The notes under the pieces were generated by a model. The model was not told the origin of the DNA and made no database searches. It saw only the letters and a list, made by a program, of their open reading frames with translations. Positions 18,565-27,620 of a stretch of DNA of 64,000 bases are shown in pieces. A program made the position numbers and the translations under genes. This stretch comes from RH-AL1 sp965198715 (GTDB taxonomy: Bacteria > Pseudomonadota > Alphaproteobacteria > Rhizobiales > Beijerinckiaceae), in assembly GCA_965198715.1 (NCBI GenBank), contig CBDAPV010000001.1, positions 1,054,001 through 1,118,000 on the forward strand. The letters run 5' to 3'. Each line of letters starts with the position of its first letter. Within the stretch, counting starts at the first letter, position 1.

Positions 18565-18784
18565 CGTTGCTCCCACCGGTCCCGTTCGACACCACCGGCC
18601 CGCCGGGTGGCTCAAAACGAAACCTTTTCGCTGCCGTTTGAGGAATTCGAAAGGATGGCAGCAGCCGTCGTGCCAGCGATGATCCTCGCGCCGCTTCGGC
18701 CGAAAACCGCCGCAAAGCGGGCGAAACATCAGCCCTCGGCCAGCGTGGCCTCAGGCGTGTGTCTCACTGTCCCGGAGCAGAGCG

Positions 18785-20305
18785 ATGCGGTCCTCCAGCG
18801 AAGTGCGGTCTTCGATCGTTCTCGCCGACGTGCCATCCACGTTTCGATGGCGAACCATCGCCGCGGCGGCGGTACCGCTCATCTTCCTATTCGCCTGCGG
18901 CGCGGCGGCGCTCGCGATCCGCCGGACCGTCGAATCCGAGTGGCTCGACGACAAGACGAGCCTCGCCATCACCGCCGCAACCGGTCTCCTGCTCGGCGCC
19001 GCCGCGCTCGTCGCGCTTCGCCTCGCCCTGCGCCGTGCCGGCTGGCGCAGCCGCCTCGCCGCGTGCGTTCTGCCGGTCGGCCTTCTCGCCATCTGCGGCG
19101 GCTTCGTCGCCACCAGCCTGCCCGACGCCTCGGTGGAGATGGAGGCGCTCGTCGAGGCGCATGGACCGCAGACGCCGCCGGCCATCATCGAGCTCGGACC
19201 CAAGGGCGACGATGTCCGTCTGTCGGGCGAACTGCAGGAAGGCACGGCCAAGCGTCTCGCCGCTCTGCTCGACGCCCATCCGAAGGTCGGCCGGATCCAC
19301 TTGACCAGCGAGGGCGGCCTTGCCGACGAGGGCCAGGCGCTCGGCAACATCATTGCCGCCCACCGGCTGACGACCTTCGTGCCCGACTATTGCGTCTCCG
19401 CCTGCACGCTCGCCTTCGTGCGCGGCACCGCGCGCCTGATGCTGGAGGATTCACGGGTCGGCTTCCATTCCCCATTCGAGGCGGGATTGTTCGGGGTGGT
19501 CTACCAGGGCGACAGCAGCGAGCAGCGCGCCGAATATCTCGCCGCCGGCATCGCCAGCGATTTCGTCGATGCGGCGCTCAAGGTGAAGCCCGACGACATC
19601 TGGTACCCTAAGCCGGCGCGGCTTATCGCGGCGCATGTCGCCACGGCCGTCGTCACGCGCGACCGCCTGCCCGACTCGAGTCTCGACGGCGCCGCGACTC
19701 TCGCAGGGGCTCGCGAGGCCATCCTGCGCGACTACCCCGTGCTCGACGCCTTCCGCGTCCGCTCGCCCGACGCGCTCGATACCGTGGCGCGGTGGTACCT
19801 GGACGCCTATCGCCGCGAGCGGCCGGAAGGCGAGAACAACGAGCACCTGCGCGCCATCGTCTCCAGCGCGGTGCTGGTGGCTTTGACCCGGGCCGACGAC
19901 GCCGCGCTTGTCGAGGCTGGCCGTTTCCTGGCGCGCGGCATGGCCGCCGCAGCGGAGGATCCCGAAGCCTGCCTGCGCATCGGCACGGACGCCGACCTTG
20001 TGGAGGCCGAGTCCCACGTCGCCGGCATCGACACGGACGCCGATGTCCGCGTCAAGGCGATCGTTGCCGCCGCCGCGGCGGGGCACCGCGAGCTGCGCGC
20101 GGTCGGCACCGGCGGCCCGCTGGCCGCACTGGCCACCGACGGCGACGATGCCGACGACGCGCACTGCAAGGCCGCGCGCGAGGCCTACGGCGCCTTGTTG
20201 CGCCGACCCGTCCCCGAAGCGGCCGCCACGCTGCGCCGCCTCGCCGACGCCGCGGCGCTGCAATCGCTCGCCGAGCTGAAGACGATCATCGTCGTGCGTC
20301 GTTGA
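18785..20305 (+). CDS. membrane protein with ClpP-like serine-protease-fold domain
   Basis: A 506-residue protein. Three hydrophobic segments lie in the first ~120 residues (IAAAAVPLIFLFACGAAALA, LAITAATGLLLGAAALVALR, LAACVLPVGLLAICGGF). A ClpP/crotonase-like domain of the COG3904 type follows at ~130-270: IHLTSEGGLADEGQALGNII, FVPDYCVSACTLAFVRG with Ser205 in the SAC context as possible nucleophile, and DSRVGFHSPF supplying the His. The C-terminal ~220 residues are alanine-rich helices that I do not recognise. GGAG lies about seven bases before the ATG. Substrate and partners are unknown. The TPR protein 59 bases downstream may be co-transcribed. Confidence 0.7.
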   Translation: MRSSSEVRSSIVLADVPSTFRWRTIAAAAVPLIFLFACGAAALAIRRTVESEWLDDKTSLAITAATGLLLGAAALVALRLALRRAGWRSRLAACVLPVGLLAICGGFVATSLPDASVEMEALVEAHGPQTPPAIIELGPKGDDVRLSGELQEGTAKRLAALLDAHPKVGRIHLTSEGGLADEGQALGNIIAAHRLTTFVPDYCVSACTLAFVRGTARLMLEDSRVGFHSPFEAGLFGVVYQGDSSEQRAEYLAAGIASDFVDAALKVKPDDIWYPKPARLIAAHVATAVVTRDRLPDSSLDGAATLAGAREAILRDYPVLDAFRVRSPDALDTVARWYLDAYRRERPEGENNEHLRAIVSSAVLVALTRADDAALVEAGRFLARGMAAAAEDPEACLRIGTDADLVEAESHVAGIDTDADVRVKAIVAAAAAGHRELRAVGTGGPLAALATDGDDADDAHCKAAREAYGALLRRPVPEAAATLRRLADAAALQSLAELKTIIVVRR

Positions 20306-20364
20306 GCGGCCTTGCCGCCCGAGGTGTGCGCGCGACACAAGTTGCCGAACTAAGGAGACGCGCG

Positions 20365-22026
20365 TTGGCGAAGCCGAGCTTGATCGCATCCGACACGACG
20401 GTCCTGACGGCGGTAGGCGTGGTGCTGGCGATTACCGCGATGGCAGTCCCGGCCCTGCAGCCCAGGGCAGCGACGGCGCCGATCTGCCGGGCGCCGCATG
20501 GCGCCAGCACCGTCAGCTCGGGCTACGGCAGCGTGAGCTTCGCCAACACCTGCTCGGCGGCGGTGCAGCCGGCGCTACAGCTCGCGGTCGCCAAGCTGCA
20601 TTCCTTCGAGGCCGACGCTTCGGACTTCACGAGCGTCGCCAAGCGCGACCCCGGCTGCGCCATCGCCTGGTGGGGCGCGGCGATGAGCGCGCGCGGCAAC
20701 CCGCTCGGCGGCGCGCTCGACGCGCAGAGCCTCGCCACCGGCCGCCGCGACGTCGACAAGGCGCTGGCGGTGAAGACCGCCTCGCCGCGCGAGAAGGCGC
20801 TGATCGGCGCGATGGAAAGCTACTATCGCGCCTATCCCGACACGATCGCCCGCGGCCGCGCCTATTCCGACAGGATGGACGCTGTGCACGCCGCCTATCC
20901 GCAGGATCCCGATATCGCCGCGCTCGACGGCCTGGCGATCATCGAGGGCGTCGACCTCAACGATAAGACCTACGCTCGCCAGAAGCGCGCCGGCGCCATC
21001 CTGGAGGCGGTGATGCAGGCCCATCCCGAGAACCCGGGCGCGCCGCACTACCTGATCCACGCCTACGACTACACCGCGCTGGCGCCGCAGGCGGTGCACG
21101 CCGCAGAGGTCGAATCGAGGATCTCGCCGGCCTCGAGCCACGCCCAGCACATGCCTTCGCACATCTGGAGCATGCTCGGCCGCTGGGACGCCTCGATCGA
21201 CGCCAACCGCCGCTCCGAATTCATCGCCGAGCCCGACAGCGCGCACGATCCGGTGAAGGGCGACATCGTGTTCGGCCACGCCTTCGACTTCATCGCCTAC
21301 GCCCGGCTGCAGAAGGGCGAGGATCGCCACGTGGCGCAGGATCTCGTGGCGCTGCGCGGCAAGGGTGGCCAAGAGTTGGGCGGACCCGAGGGCGGCATGC
21401 CGACGATCGTGGTGGCGCGCTACGCGCTGGAGCGCGGCGACTGGGCCGATGCGGCACGCGTGCCGGTGCCGGTCAACGACCCGTTCGACGCGGTGCTGGC
21501 GCGCTTCGCCCGCGCCTACGGCGCCGCCCGCGTCGGCGACGTCGCGCTGGCCAGGACCGAGTTGGCCGCGCTGAAGGCGCTGCGCGGCCCGGTCGCGCGC
21601 GAGGCCGGCGAATATTGGGGCCAGTTCGTCGACATCTACGCCGATGCCGCCGACGCCTGGATCCTGAAGGACGAAGGCCAGGCCGACGCCGCGCTGGCGA
21701 TGGCGCGCAAGGCGGCGGACGCCGACGACGGCCACGAAAAGCACATCTACCTCGAAAACAAGATCCTGCCGATGCGCGAGTCGCTCGGCGACTTGGAGGC
21801 CGAGCTCGGCCATCCGCGCGAGGCGCTCGCCGCCTACGAGGGCTCGCTGACGCTGGCGCCCGACCGTTACCGCTCGTTTTTGGGGGCGGCGCAGGCGGCG
21901 GAGACCGTCGGTGACAGGGCGGCGGCGAAGGCGTGGAGCGGGAAGCTGCTGGCGCTGGCCAAGGACGGGGACCACGCGCGGCCGGGATGGGGGATCGCCG
22001 AAGCCATTCACGCGAAGAGCGGCTGA
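20365..22026 (+). CDS. tetratricopeptide repeat protein, secreted or membrane-anchored
   Basis: A 553-residue protein. The start is TTG at 20365: AAGGAGA sits six bases upstream and a signal/anchor segment follows (TAVGVVLAITAMAVPALQP); the frame is open much further upstream but overlaps the preceding gene. After a cysteine-containing stretch (APICRAP, NTCSAAVQPALQLAV), helical repeats run to the end, with ALDGLAIIEGVDL, NPGAPHYLIHAYDYTALAP, HMPSHIWSMLGRWDASI and LEAELGHPREALAAYEGSL. The HYLIHAYD and HMPSHIW pair is characteristic of a family of periplasmic TPR proteins of unknown function. It probably works outside the cytoplasm. Confidence 0.8.
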   Translation: MAKPSLIASDTTVLTAVGVVLAITAMAVPALQPRAATAPICRAPHGASTVSSGYGSVSFANTCSAAVQPALQLAVAKLHSFEADASDFTSVAKRDPGCAIAWWGAAMSARGNPLGGALDAQSLATGRRDVDKALAVKTASPREKALIGAMESYYRAYPDTIARGRAYSDRMDAVHAAYPQDPDIAALDGLAIIEGVDLNDKTYARQKRAGAILEAVMQAHPENPGAPHYLIHAYDYTALAPQAVHAAEVESRISPASSHAQHMPSHIWSMLGRWDASIDANRRSEFIAEPDSAHDPVKGDIVFGHAFDFIAYARLQKGEDRHVAQDLVALRGKGGQELGGPEGGMPTIVVARYALERGDWADAARVPVPVNDPFDAVLARFARAYGAARVGDVALARTELAALKALRGPVAREAGEYWGQFVDIYADAADAWILKDEGQADAALAMARKAADADDGHEKHIYLENKILPMRESLGDLEAELGHPREALAAYEGSLTLAPDRYRSFLGAAQAAETVGDRAAAKAWSGKLLALAKDGDHARPGWGIAEAIHAKSG

Positions 22027-22070
22027 GACGATCAGGCTGGATCGCATCCCGCCAAGAAGGATGTCCGGCA

Positions 22071-22113
22071 ATCCAGCGCCCGTCTTTCCGGGGCGCCGAA
22101 GGCGAGCCTGGAT
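22071..22113. repeat. partial intergenic palindromic element
   Basis: ATCCAG at 22071-22076 and CTGGAT at 22108-22113 are inverted. The interior contains GGGGCGCCGAAGGCGA, nearly the same as the interior of the fuller palindrome at 43491-43598, so both belong to one dispersed non-coding repeat family. This copy is shorter. Confidence 0.5.
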
Positions 22114-22241
22114 CCCACGACAACGCCGTTGAGAGGGAGGCGGAACGATGCCGCTCGATCCTACACGCACGTTGTCATACACGCGGAACCGACTTCTCTC
22201 CCGGTCATCTTACCTATAAGCTGGCTTCGATCGCGACGCGC

Positions 22242-22290
22242 GACGCATCGCGACGCAAAATGCGGATGTGTGATCGCAAGGGGGTGTGTC
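22242..22290 (+). repeat. ~49-bp direct repeat, copy 1
   Basis: Starts GACGCATCGCGACGCAAAA and ends GTGTGTGATCGCAAGG then GGGTGTGTC. It is imperfectly repeated 106 bases downstream (22348-22396) in the same orientation, in the gap between the TPR gene and the glycoside hydrolase gene. Confidence 0.6.
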
Positions 22291-22347
22291 CCCGACCTGG
22301 GATGTCGCCGTTCGGCGACGCGCCCGCCGGGCTAGACAGCAAGGGGT

Positions 22348-22396
22348 GACGCATGATGCCGCAAAACGGAGGTGTGTGATCGCGGCGGGGTGTGTC
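22348..22396 (+). repeat. ~49-bp direct repeat, copy 2
   Basis: Starts GACGCATGATGCCGCAAAA and ends GTGTGTGATCGCGGCG then GGGTGTGTC. It shares the GCAAAA, GGTGTGTGATCGC and GGGTGTGTC blocks with copy 1. Two copies only, so not a CRISPR array. It lies 80 bases upstream of the glycoside hydrolase start, and could be a regulatory site or a decayed mobile repeat. Confidence 0.6.
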
Positions 22397-22476
22397 TGCC
22401 GACGCGGGCGCTGTGGCACAATCGTTCTGTCGTACTGTGCCACTAGCAAGGGCGCGACGTTCGCCAGGAGGCGCCC

Positions 22477-25182
22477 ATGAAGATCGATATGCCGAACGTG
22501 CCACACCGCGCGGTGGCGGGCACGGCGGAAGGCAGGCGCCTCGCCGAGGCCGACAGCGCCGATGGCATGTCCTGGCGGCGCTTCGGGCCCTATGTCAGCG
22601 ATCGGCAATGGGGCACGGTGCGCGAGGACTACAGCGCCGACGGCGAGGCCTGGACCTACCTGCCGCACGACCAGGCCCGCTCGAAAGCCTATCGCTGGGG
22701 CGAGGACGCCATCGCCGGCTTCGCCGACGACAAGCTCGCGATCTGCCTGGGCCTGGCGCTGTGGAACGGCCACGACGCCATCCTCAAGGAACGGCTGTTC
22801 GGACTCACCAACAGCCAGGGCAACCATGGCGAGGATGTCAAGGAGCTGTACTACTACCTCGACGGCACCCCGACGCACTCGTACATGCGCATGCTCTACA
22901 AGTATCCGCAGGCGGCCTTCCCCTACGAGGACCTGCTGGAGACCAACGCCAAGCGCTCGCTGGACGAGCGCGAATACGAGATCATCGACACCGGGCTGTT
23001 CGACCACGATCGCTACTTCGACGTCACCGTGGAATACGCCAAGGCCGCACCCGACAACATCCTCATGCTGGTCACCATCGCCAATCGCGGCGACGCCGAG
23101 GCCCCGCTCCACATCCTGCCGCAGCTGTGGTCGCGCAACACCTGGACCTGGAGCGGCGATGCCGCGAGACGGCCGAAGCTCGCCGCCGACGGCGCCCACG
23201 CCGTGAGCATCGCGCATCCCGACCTTGCTCCGATGCGGCTCGACTGCGACGGCGCTCCCGAACTGCTGTTTTGTGAGAACGAGACCAACCTGCCCCTGCT
23301 CTACGGCGTCGAAGCCAAGGGCTTCTTCAAGGACGGCATCAACGATCACGTCGTCGGCGGTGTCGCCGGCGCGGTGAACCCGGAGCGCACCGGCACCAAG
23401 GCGGCGGCGCACTACACGGTAACAGTGCCGGCTTGCGGCGATGTCACGCTGCGGCTGCGGCTGCGCCCGGCCACGTGCGTGCACAACGCTTTCGCCGATT
23501 TCGACGCCACGATGAAGGCGCGGCGCGACGAGTGCGACACCTTCTACGCCGCGCTACAGTCCGGCATCGACGATGCCGACAAGCGGCTGGTGCAGCGTCA
23601 GGCCTTCGCCGGCATGCTATGGAGCAAGCAGTACTACGGCTTCGACATCCGGCAATGGCTCAACGGCGACCCGGCCGAGCCGCGGCCGCCGCACGAGCGC
23701 CTGCTCGGCCGCGACGTCGAGTGGGGGCACCTTTTCTCCGACGACATCTTCTCGATGCCGGACGCGTGGGAATATCCCTGGTTCGCCGCCTGGGACCTTG
23801 CCTTCCATTGCGTGACCTTCGCGCTGATCGATCCGGCCTTCGCCAAGGCGCAGCTCGTGCTGCTGCTGCAGTCGCGCTTTCTCCACCCCAACGGGCAGAT
23901 CCCGGCCTACGAGTGGAACTTCGGCGACACCAACCCACCGGTGCACGCGCTGGCGGCGCTGCAGATCTACGACATCGATCGCGAGCGCTCGGGCCATGCC
24001 GATCTCACGTTTCTGAGGCGCGTCTACCATAAGCTGACCCTGAACTTCACCTGGTGGGTCAACCGGCAGGACGAGCAGGATCGCAACATCTTCGAGGGCG
24101 GCTTCCTCGGGCTCGACAACATCTCGCTGTTCAACCGCTCCGGCCAGCTACCCGAGGGCGGCCACCTCGACCAGGCCGACGGCACCGCCTGGGCGGCGGT
24201 CTACGCGCTCAACCTCATGCGGCTCTCGATAGAGCTGGCGATGGACGACCACGTCTACGAGGACATGGCGATCAAGTTCTTCGAGCATTTCCTGCTCATC
24301 GCCGGAGCCGTGCACCGCCAGATCGGCGCGCACGGCGACGGCCTCTGGGACCAGGAGGACGGGTTCTACTACGACCTGCTCGAGATCCCCGGCCAGGAGG
24401 AGATGCCCCTCAAGGTCCGCTCGATGGTGGGGCTGATCCCGCTCTTTGCGGTGGAGCTTCTGAGCGGCGACATCTTCGAGAAGCTGCCTGACTTCGGCGA
24501 GCGGGTGAAATGGCTATTCGCCAACCGCCCCGACCTATCGAAGCTCGTCTCCCGCTGGAACGACGTGAACAGCGCCGATTATTCGATGCTCGCCCTGATG
24601 CGCAAGCAGCGCCTCAACCGCGTGCTGACGCGCATGCTCGACGAGAGCGAATTCCTCTCGCCGTACGGCATCCGCTCGGTGTCGAAGGTGCACGAGGCGC
24701 ATCCCGCCGTCGTGACCATCCAGGGCGAGGAGCACCGCGTCGACTACGAGCCGGGCGAGGGCACGACGCGGCTCTTCGGCGGCAATTCGAACTGGCGGGG
24801 CCCGATCTGGATGCCGGTGAACTACCTCATCGTGGTCGCGCTGCACCGCTACCAGACCTTCTACGGCGACGATTTCGAGCTTGAGGTGCCGACCGGCTCG
24901 GGCCGCAAGATGAGGCTCGGCCAGATCGGCCACGAGATCGCGCGGCGCCTCACCTGCCTATTCCTGCGTGATGCCGACGGCCGCCGCGCCATCTACGACG
25001 GCAACGCCAAGATGCAGCAGGACCCGCACTTCCGCGACCACATCCTGTTCTACGAGCACTTCCACGGCGACAGCGGACGTGGTCTCGGCGCCTCGCACCA
25101 GACCGGCTGGACCGGCCTAGTGGCGCTTCTCCTACACCCGCCTCACGAAATGGACCCCGACCTGGGTGAGCGTGCGAGCTGA
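22477..25182 (+). CDS. GH63/MGH1-like glycoside hydrolase
   Basis: A 901-residue protein with a strong AGGAGG five bases before the ATG. No signal peptide, so likely cytoplasmic. The N-terminal beta-sandwich part has WRRFGPYVSDRQWGTVREDY, LFGLTNSQGNHGEDVKELYY and FDVTVEYAKA. The (alpha/alpha)6 catalytic part contains FSMPDAWEYPWFAAWDLAFH, RFLHPNGQIPAYEWNFGDT, GGFLGLDNISLFNRS, QADGTAWAAVYALNLM, SPYGIRSVSK, and near the end GPIWMPVNYL and ASHQTGWTGLVA, all typical of GH63-type mannosyl/glucosyl hydrolases. Related bacterial enzymes act on alpha-glucosides or mannosylglycerate-type solutes; the substrate here is not known. It appears monocistronic. Confidence 0.8.
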   Translation: MKIDMPNVPHRAVAGTAEGRRLAEADSADGMSWRRFGPYVSDRQWGTVREDYSADGEAWTYLPHDQARSKAYRWGEDAIAGFADDKLAICLGLALWNGHDAILKERLFGLTNSQGNHGEDVKELYYYLDGTPTHSYMRMLYKYPQAAFPYEDLLETNAKRSLDEREYEIIDTGLFDHDRYFDVTVEYAKAAPDNILMLVTIANRGDAEAPLHILPQLWSRNTWTWSGDAARRPKLAADGAHAVSIAHPDLAPMRLDCDGAPELLFCENETNLPLLYGVEAKGFFKDGINDHVVGGVAGAVNPERTGTKAAAHYTVTVPACGDVTLRLRLRPATCVHNAFADFDATMKARRDECDTFYAALQSGIDDADKRLVQRQAFAGMLWSKQYYGFDIRQWLNGDPAEPRPPHERLLGRDVEWGHLFSDDIFSMPDAWEYPWFAAWDLAFHCVTFALIDPAFAKAQLVLLLQSRFLHPNGQIPAYEWNFGDTNPPVHALAALQIYDIDRERSGHADLTFLRRVYHKLTLNFTWWVNRQDEQDRNIFEGGFLGLDNISLFNRSGQLPEGGHLDQADGTAWAAVYALNLMRLSIELAMDDHVYEDMAIKFFEHFLLIAGAVHRQIGAHGDGLWDQEDGFYYDLLEIPGQEEMPLKVRSMVGLIPLFAVELLSGDIFEKLPDFGERVKWLFANRPDLSKLVSRWNDVNSADYSMLALMRKQRLNRVLTRMLDESEFLSPYGIRSVSKVHEAHPAVVTIQGEEHRVDYEPGEGTTRLFGGNSNWRGPIWMPVNYLIVVALHRYQTFYGDDFELEVPTGSGRKMRLGQIGHEIARRLTCLFLRDADGRRAIYDGNAKMQQDPHFRDHILFYEHFHGDSGRGLGASHQTGWTGLVALLLHPPHEMDPDLGERAS

Positions 25183-25482
25183 CGTGAGACGAAAACCAAA
25201 CCCTTGGAGGTTGGCGGTTGATTTTGGTGGTGGCCTGCGGCTCTGTCGAAATCATCTTGTCGCCTACATCGCGAACAACAGACTAGATCTGCCGGACGAT
25301 CGGCGCGTGCTGTTCGTCGCGAGTCGGTCTTATCGAAAGCGAGACGATGCGCCGACGTTGATCTGGTCGACAGGTGACTTGAAGGTGTCGATCCACGACA
25401 CTGTTCCAATGACCCAGCGTCTCTCATCTTGGCATGGAGTCACAATCTCGTTTCAAGACGCGCAGATTATGGCTCCTGCGCG
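25183..25482. other. intergenic stretch, nothing recognised
   Basis: A plus-strand frame (25166-25486) overlaps the end of the hydrolase and reads through, but has no ribosome binding site and matches nothing I know. I see no terminator hairpin or repeat. Confidence 0.35.
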
Positions 25483-25587
25483 ATGAGTAGCAAGCGACCC
25501 CCTCAGGACGATACCGCTCCTGCGAGCGCTGAGCGTGCAACCCAAGCGGAGCCGCAGGGTTCTCGCGCCGCAGGAGACAAAGCATGA
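25483..25587 (+). CDS. possible 34-residue leader peptide coupled to SDR gene
   Basis: ATG at 25483 opens a 34-codon frame (MSSKRPPQDDTAPASAERAT, then QAEPQGSRAAGDKA) whose TGA overlaps the SDR start codon as ATGA. The composition is polar and disordered (Pro, Ala, Asp, Gln). No clear ribosome binding site precedes it. The overlap suggests translational coupling, but chance is possible because the SDR has its own GGAG. Confidence 0.3.
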   Translation: MSSKRPPQDDTAPASAERATQAEPQGSRAAGDKA

Positions 25588-26453
25588 CCGATCCCAAGAG
25601 CCCGACAGCCCCCCGCGCACCCGATACGGAGCCGTTGCCCAAGGTCGGCTACGACGAGATCCTGAAAGGGCAGCCGGCGATCGTGACCGGCGCCAATTCC
25701 GGCATCGGCGAGGCCGTCGCCATCGGTCTCGCCCGCGCCGGCGCCGACGTCTGCGTGAATTACGTCACGCATCCCGAGACGGCCGAGGAGGTCGCGCACA
25801 AGATAGAGGGCTACGGCCAAAAGGCGATCGTCGTGAAGGCCGACGTCTCGAAGGAGGATGAGGTCGAAGCCATGTACAAGAAGGCCATCGACACCTTCGG
25901 CACGATCCATATTTCGGTCAGCAACGCCGGGCTGCAGAAGGACTCGCCCTTCGTCGACATGACGATGGCGCAGTGGGAGACCGTCATCGGCGTCAACTTG
26001 ACGGGACAGTTCCTGTGCCAGCGCGCCGCCGCCCGCGAGTTCCTCCGACGCGGCGTCGTGGAGAGCGTTTCCGTTGCCGCCGGCAAGATGATCTGCATGT
26101 CGTCCGTGCACCAGGCGATCCCGTGGGCCGGGCACGTGAACTATGCGACGTCCAAGGGCGGCATCAAGCTGATGATGGAGTCGATGGCGCAGGAGCTGGC
26201 GCCTCATCGGGTCCGCGTCAACGCGATCGGTCCCGGCGCCATCCGCACGCCAATCAACACTGAGGCGTGGAACACGGAGGAAGCCTACAAGTCGCTGATG
26301 ACGCTGGTACCCTACAAGCGCATCGGCGAACCCGATGACATCGCCCAGGCCGCGGCGTGGCTCGCCTCCGACCACGCCGATTACATCACCGGCATCACAC
26401 TCTTCGTCGATGGCGGCATGACGCTCTACCCGGGCTTCGCCACGGGCGGGTAG
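25584..26453 (+). CDS. short-chain dehydrogenase, glucose 1-dehydrogenase-like
   Basis: A 289-residue classical SDR. A polar ~30-residue N-terminal extension precedes the Rossmann fold. The cofactor motif is TGANSGIGEAVAIGLARAG (G-x3-G-x-G), with NYVTHPE after beta-2. NAG (SNAGLQ), the catalytic Ser in MICMSSVHQ, and Tyr/Lys in NYATSKGG follow, with PGAIRTPIN and a C-terminal GITLFVDGGMTLYPGF. Extended SDRs of this type are annotated as glucose 1-dehydrogenase or general stress SDRs (YhdF/YdaD-like). Start supported by CAGGAG eight bases upstream. Specificity is not decided by sequence. Confidence 0.85.
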   Translation: MTDPKSPTAPRAPDTEPLPKVGYDEILKGQPAIVTGANSGIGEAVAIGLARAGADVCVNYVTHPETAEEVAHKIEGYGQKAIVVKADVSKEDEVEAMYKKAIDTFGTIHISVSNAGLQKDSPFVDMTMAQWETVIGVNLTGQFLCQRAAAREFLRRGVVESVSVAAGKMICMSSVHQAIPWAGHVNYATSKGGIKLMMESMAQELAPHRVRVNAIGPGAIRTPINTEAWNTEEAYKSLMTLVPYKRIGEPDDIAQAAAWLASDHADYITGITLFVDGGMTLYPGFATGG

Positions 26454-26542
26454 GCCTACACACGGTAGGCGCGGCGGAACTCCGTCTGGGAGAATCGCGC
26501 AGGATGCAAGGAGGTCGGCCGCGGCACTCGATGTTTGAACGG

Positions 26543-27607
26543 TCAGCCCACCAGGGCATCCTCCGTGGCAAGGGCCACGCTCGCAATTCCCTTGTTCGTC
26601 AGCGTCACCACCAACTCGCGCACGCCATCCTCGCCGCTGTCCCCGGGCCGCGCGGCGATGAGGCCGGAGGCTGCCATTCGCTTCACGGCGGCGAGCACGT
26701 CCTCGGCGCGGAAGCCTGCGGTATAGGGCACGCTGGTGCGGCCGAGACCGTCGCGGCGCAGGCGCAGCGACCTGTTGGCAAGATGGATATAGACGGCGAG
26801 CCGCGCGTCGAAGTCGGTCGCGGCGATAGCTTCGGGCCGCAGGGCGGCGCGGCGATCGCGGAAGCTGATGATTGTCGCGGCGGCGGCGGACCAGCTGTCG
26901 CCGACGCCGACGCTGAACAGGGCGTCGCCGATCTCGGCGTGGCCGGCGTCGAGCACGAGCAGCGGCTGCAGGAAAGCGGTGCCGCTGGCGCGAACGTTCT
27001 CGACTTCGGCGAGGCCGGCTTGGCGCAGCAGCACCAGGCAGTCGGCCTGCGACGGGGCGACCAGCCGGAAGCAATAATCGAGGCCTTCGCGCTCCTTCGC
27101 GCTCGGCGCCGGGAACACCGCGGCCATCGGCCGTTCGGCGAGGCCGCGCACGCGCCAAAGCACGTCTGCCGCGCTGTGGGCATCATCGGCTTCCGGCTCA
27201 GCAAGAAACTCGTCGATGTAGCTCGCGGGCGCGGCGGGATCCAGGAACTCGTCGCAGAAGGTGTAGAGCGCGTCGGGATCGATCGGCTTTGACAGAATGC
27301 GATCGAACAGGCAGTCGGCGCCGCGACGTGTCGCGAGCCCGAAATGGTCGGCGGTGATGGCGACCATGTTAAGGTTGGTGTTGGTCTTCTCGCCGAGGGT
27401 GCGCATTAGCCGGGCCAGCGCGTAGCCGTCCATCTCGGGCAGATGGTAGTCGATGAACACGAGGTCGTAGGCGTAATCCTGCACGCAGCGCAACGCGCCG
27501 AAACCGTCGCTCGCCTCGTCGACATCGTAGCCGCGGGCGCGAAGCAGCGCCGACAGCAGGTCGCGTGAGACGGGATCATCCTCGACGAGAAGGATACGGG
27601 CGGGCAT
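26543..27607 (-). CDS. response regulator with unusual C-terminal output region
   Basis: A 354-residue protein, last gene of the cellulose operon (13 bases after bcsN). The start MPARILLVEDDPVSRD at 27607 begins a canonical receiver; the frame upstream is shadow. Receiver residues are present: acidic pocket EDD, phosphoacceptor Asp in VFIDYHLPEMDG, Thr in VAITADHF, Lys in LSKPID. Residues ~125-280 are unlike any output domain I recognise. The last ~70 (RAEDVLAAVKRMAASGLIAA, then RELVVTLTNKGIASV) look like a MarR-type winged helix recognition helix and wing. It may be a transcriptional regulator of cellulose production fed by the hybrid kinase at 37788. Confidence 0.75.
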   Translation of the reverse strand: MPARILLVEDDPVSRDLLSALLRARGYDVDEASDGFGALRCVQDYAYDLVFIDYHLPEMDGYALARLMRTLGEKTNTNLNMVAITADHFGLATRRGADCLFDRILSKPIDPDALYTFCDEFLDPAAPASYIDEFLAEPEADDAHSAADVLWRVRGLAERPMAAVFPAPSAKEREGLDYCFRLVAPSQADCLVLLRQAGLAEVENVRASGTAFLQPLLVLDAGHAEIGDALFSVGVGDSWSAAAATIISFRDRRAALRPEAIAATDFDARLAVYIHLANRSLRLRRDGLGRTSVPYTAGFRAEDVLAAVKRMAASGLIAARPGDSGEDGVRELVVTLTNKGIASVALATEDALVG

Positions 27608-27620
27608 GGGAGACCTGCGT

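Noticed and set aside
22242..22396. CRISPR array
   Set aside because: Only two imperfect repeats, no regular spacers, and no cas genes anywhere in the window.
22210..23484. 424-codon minus-strand frame before the glycoside hydrolase
   Set aside because: Mostly antisense to the hydrolase; the rest is the translated direct repeats.
25503..27158. 551-codon minus-strand frame across the SDR and response regulator
   Set aside because: Its parts are antisense to the SDR and out of frame with the regulator; no recognisable domain.
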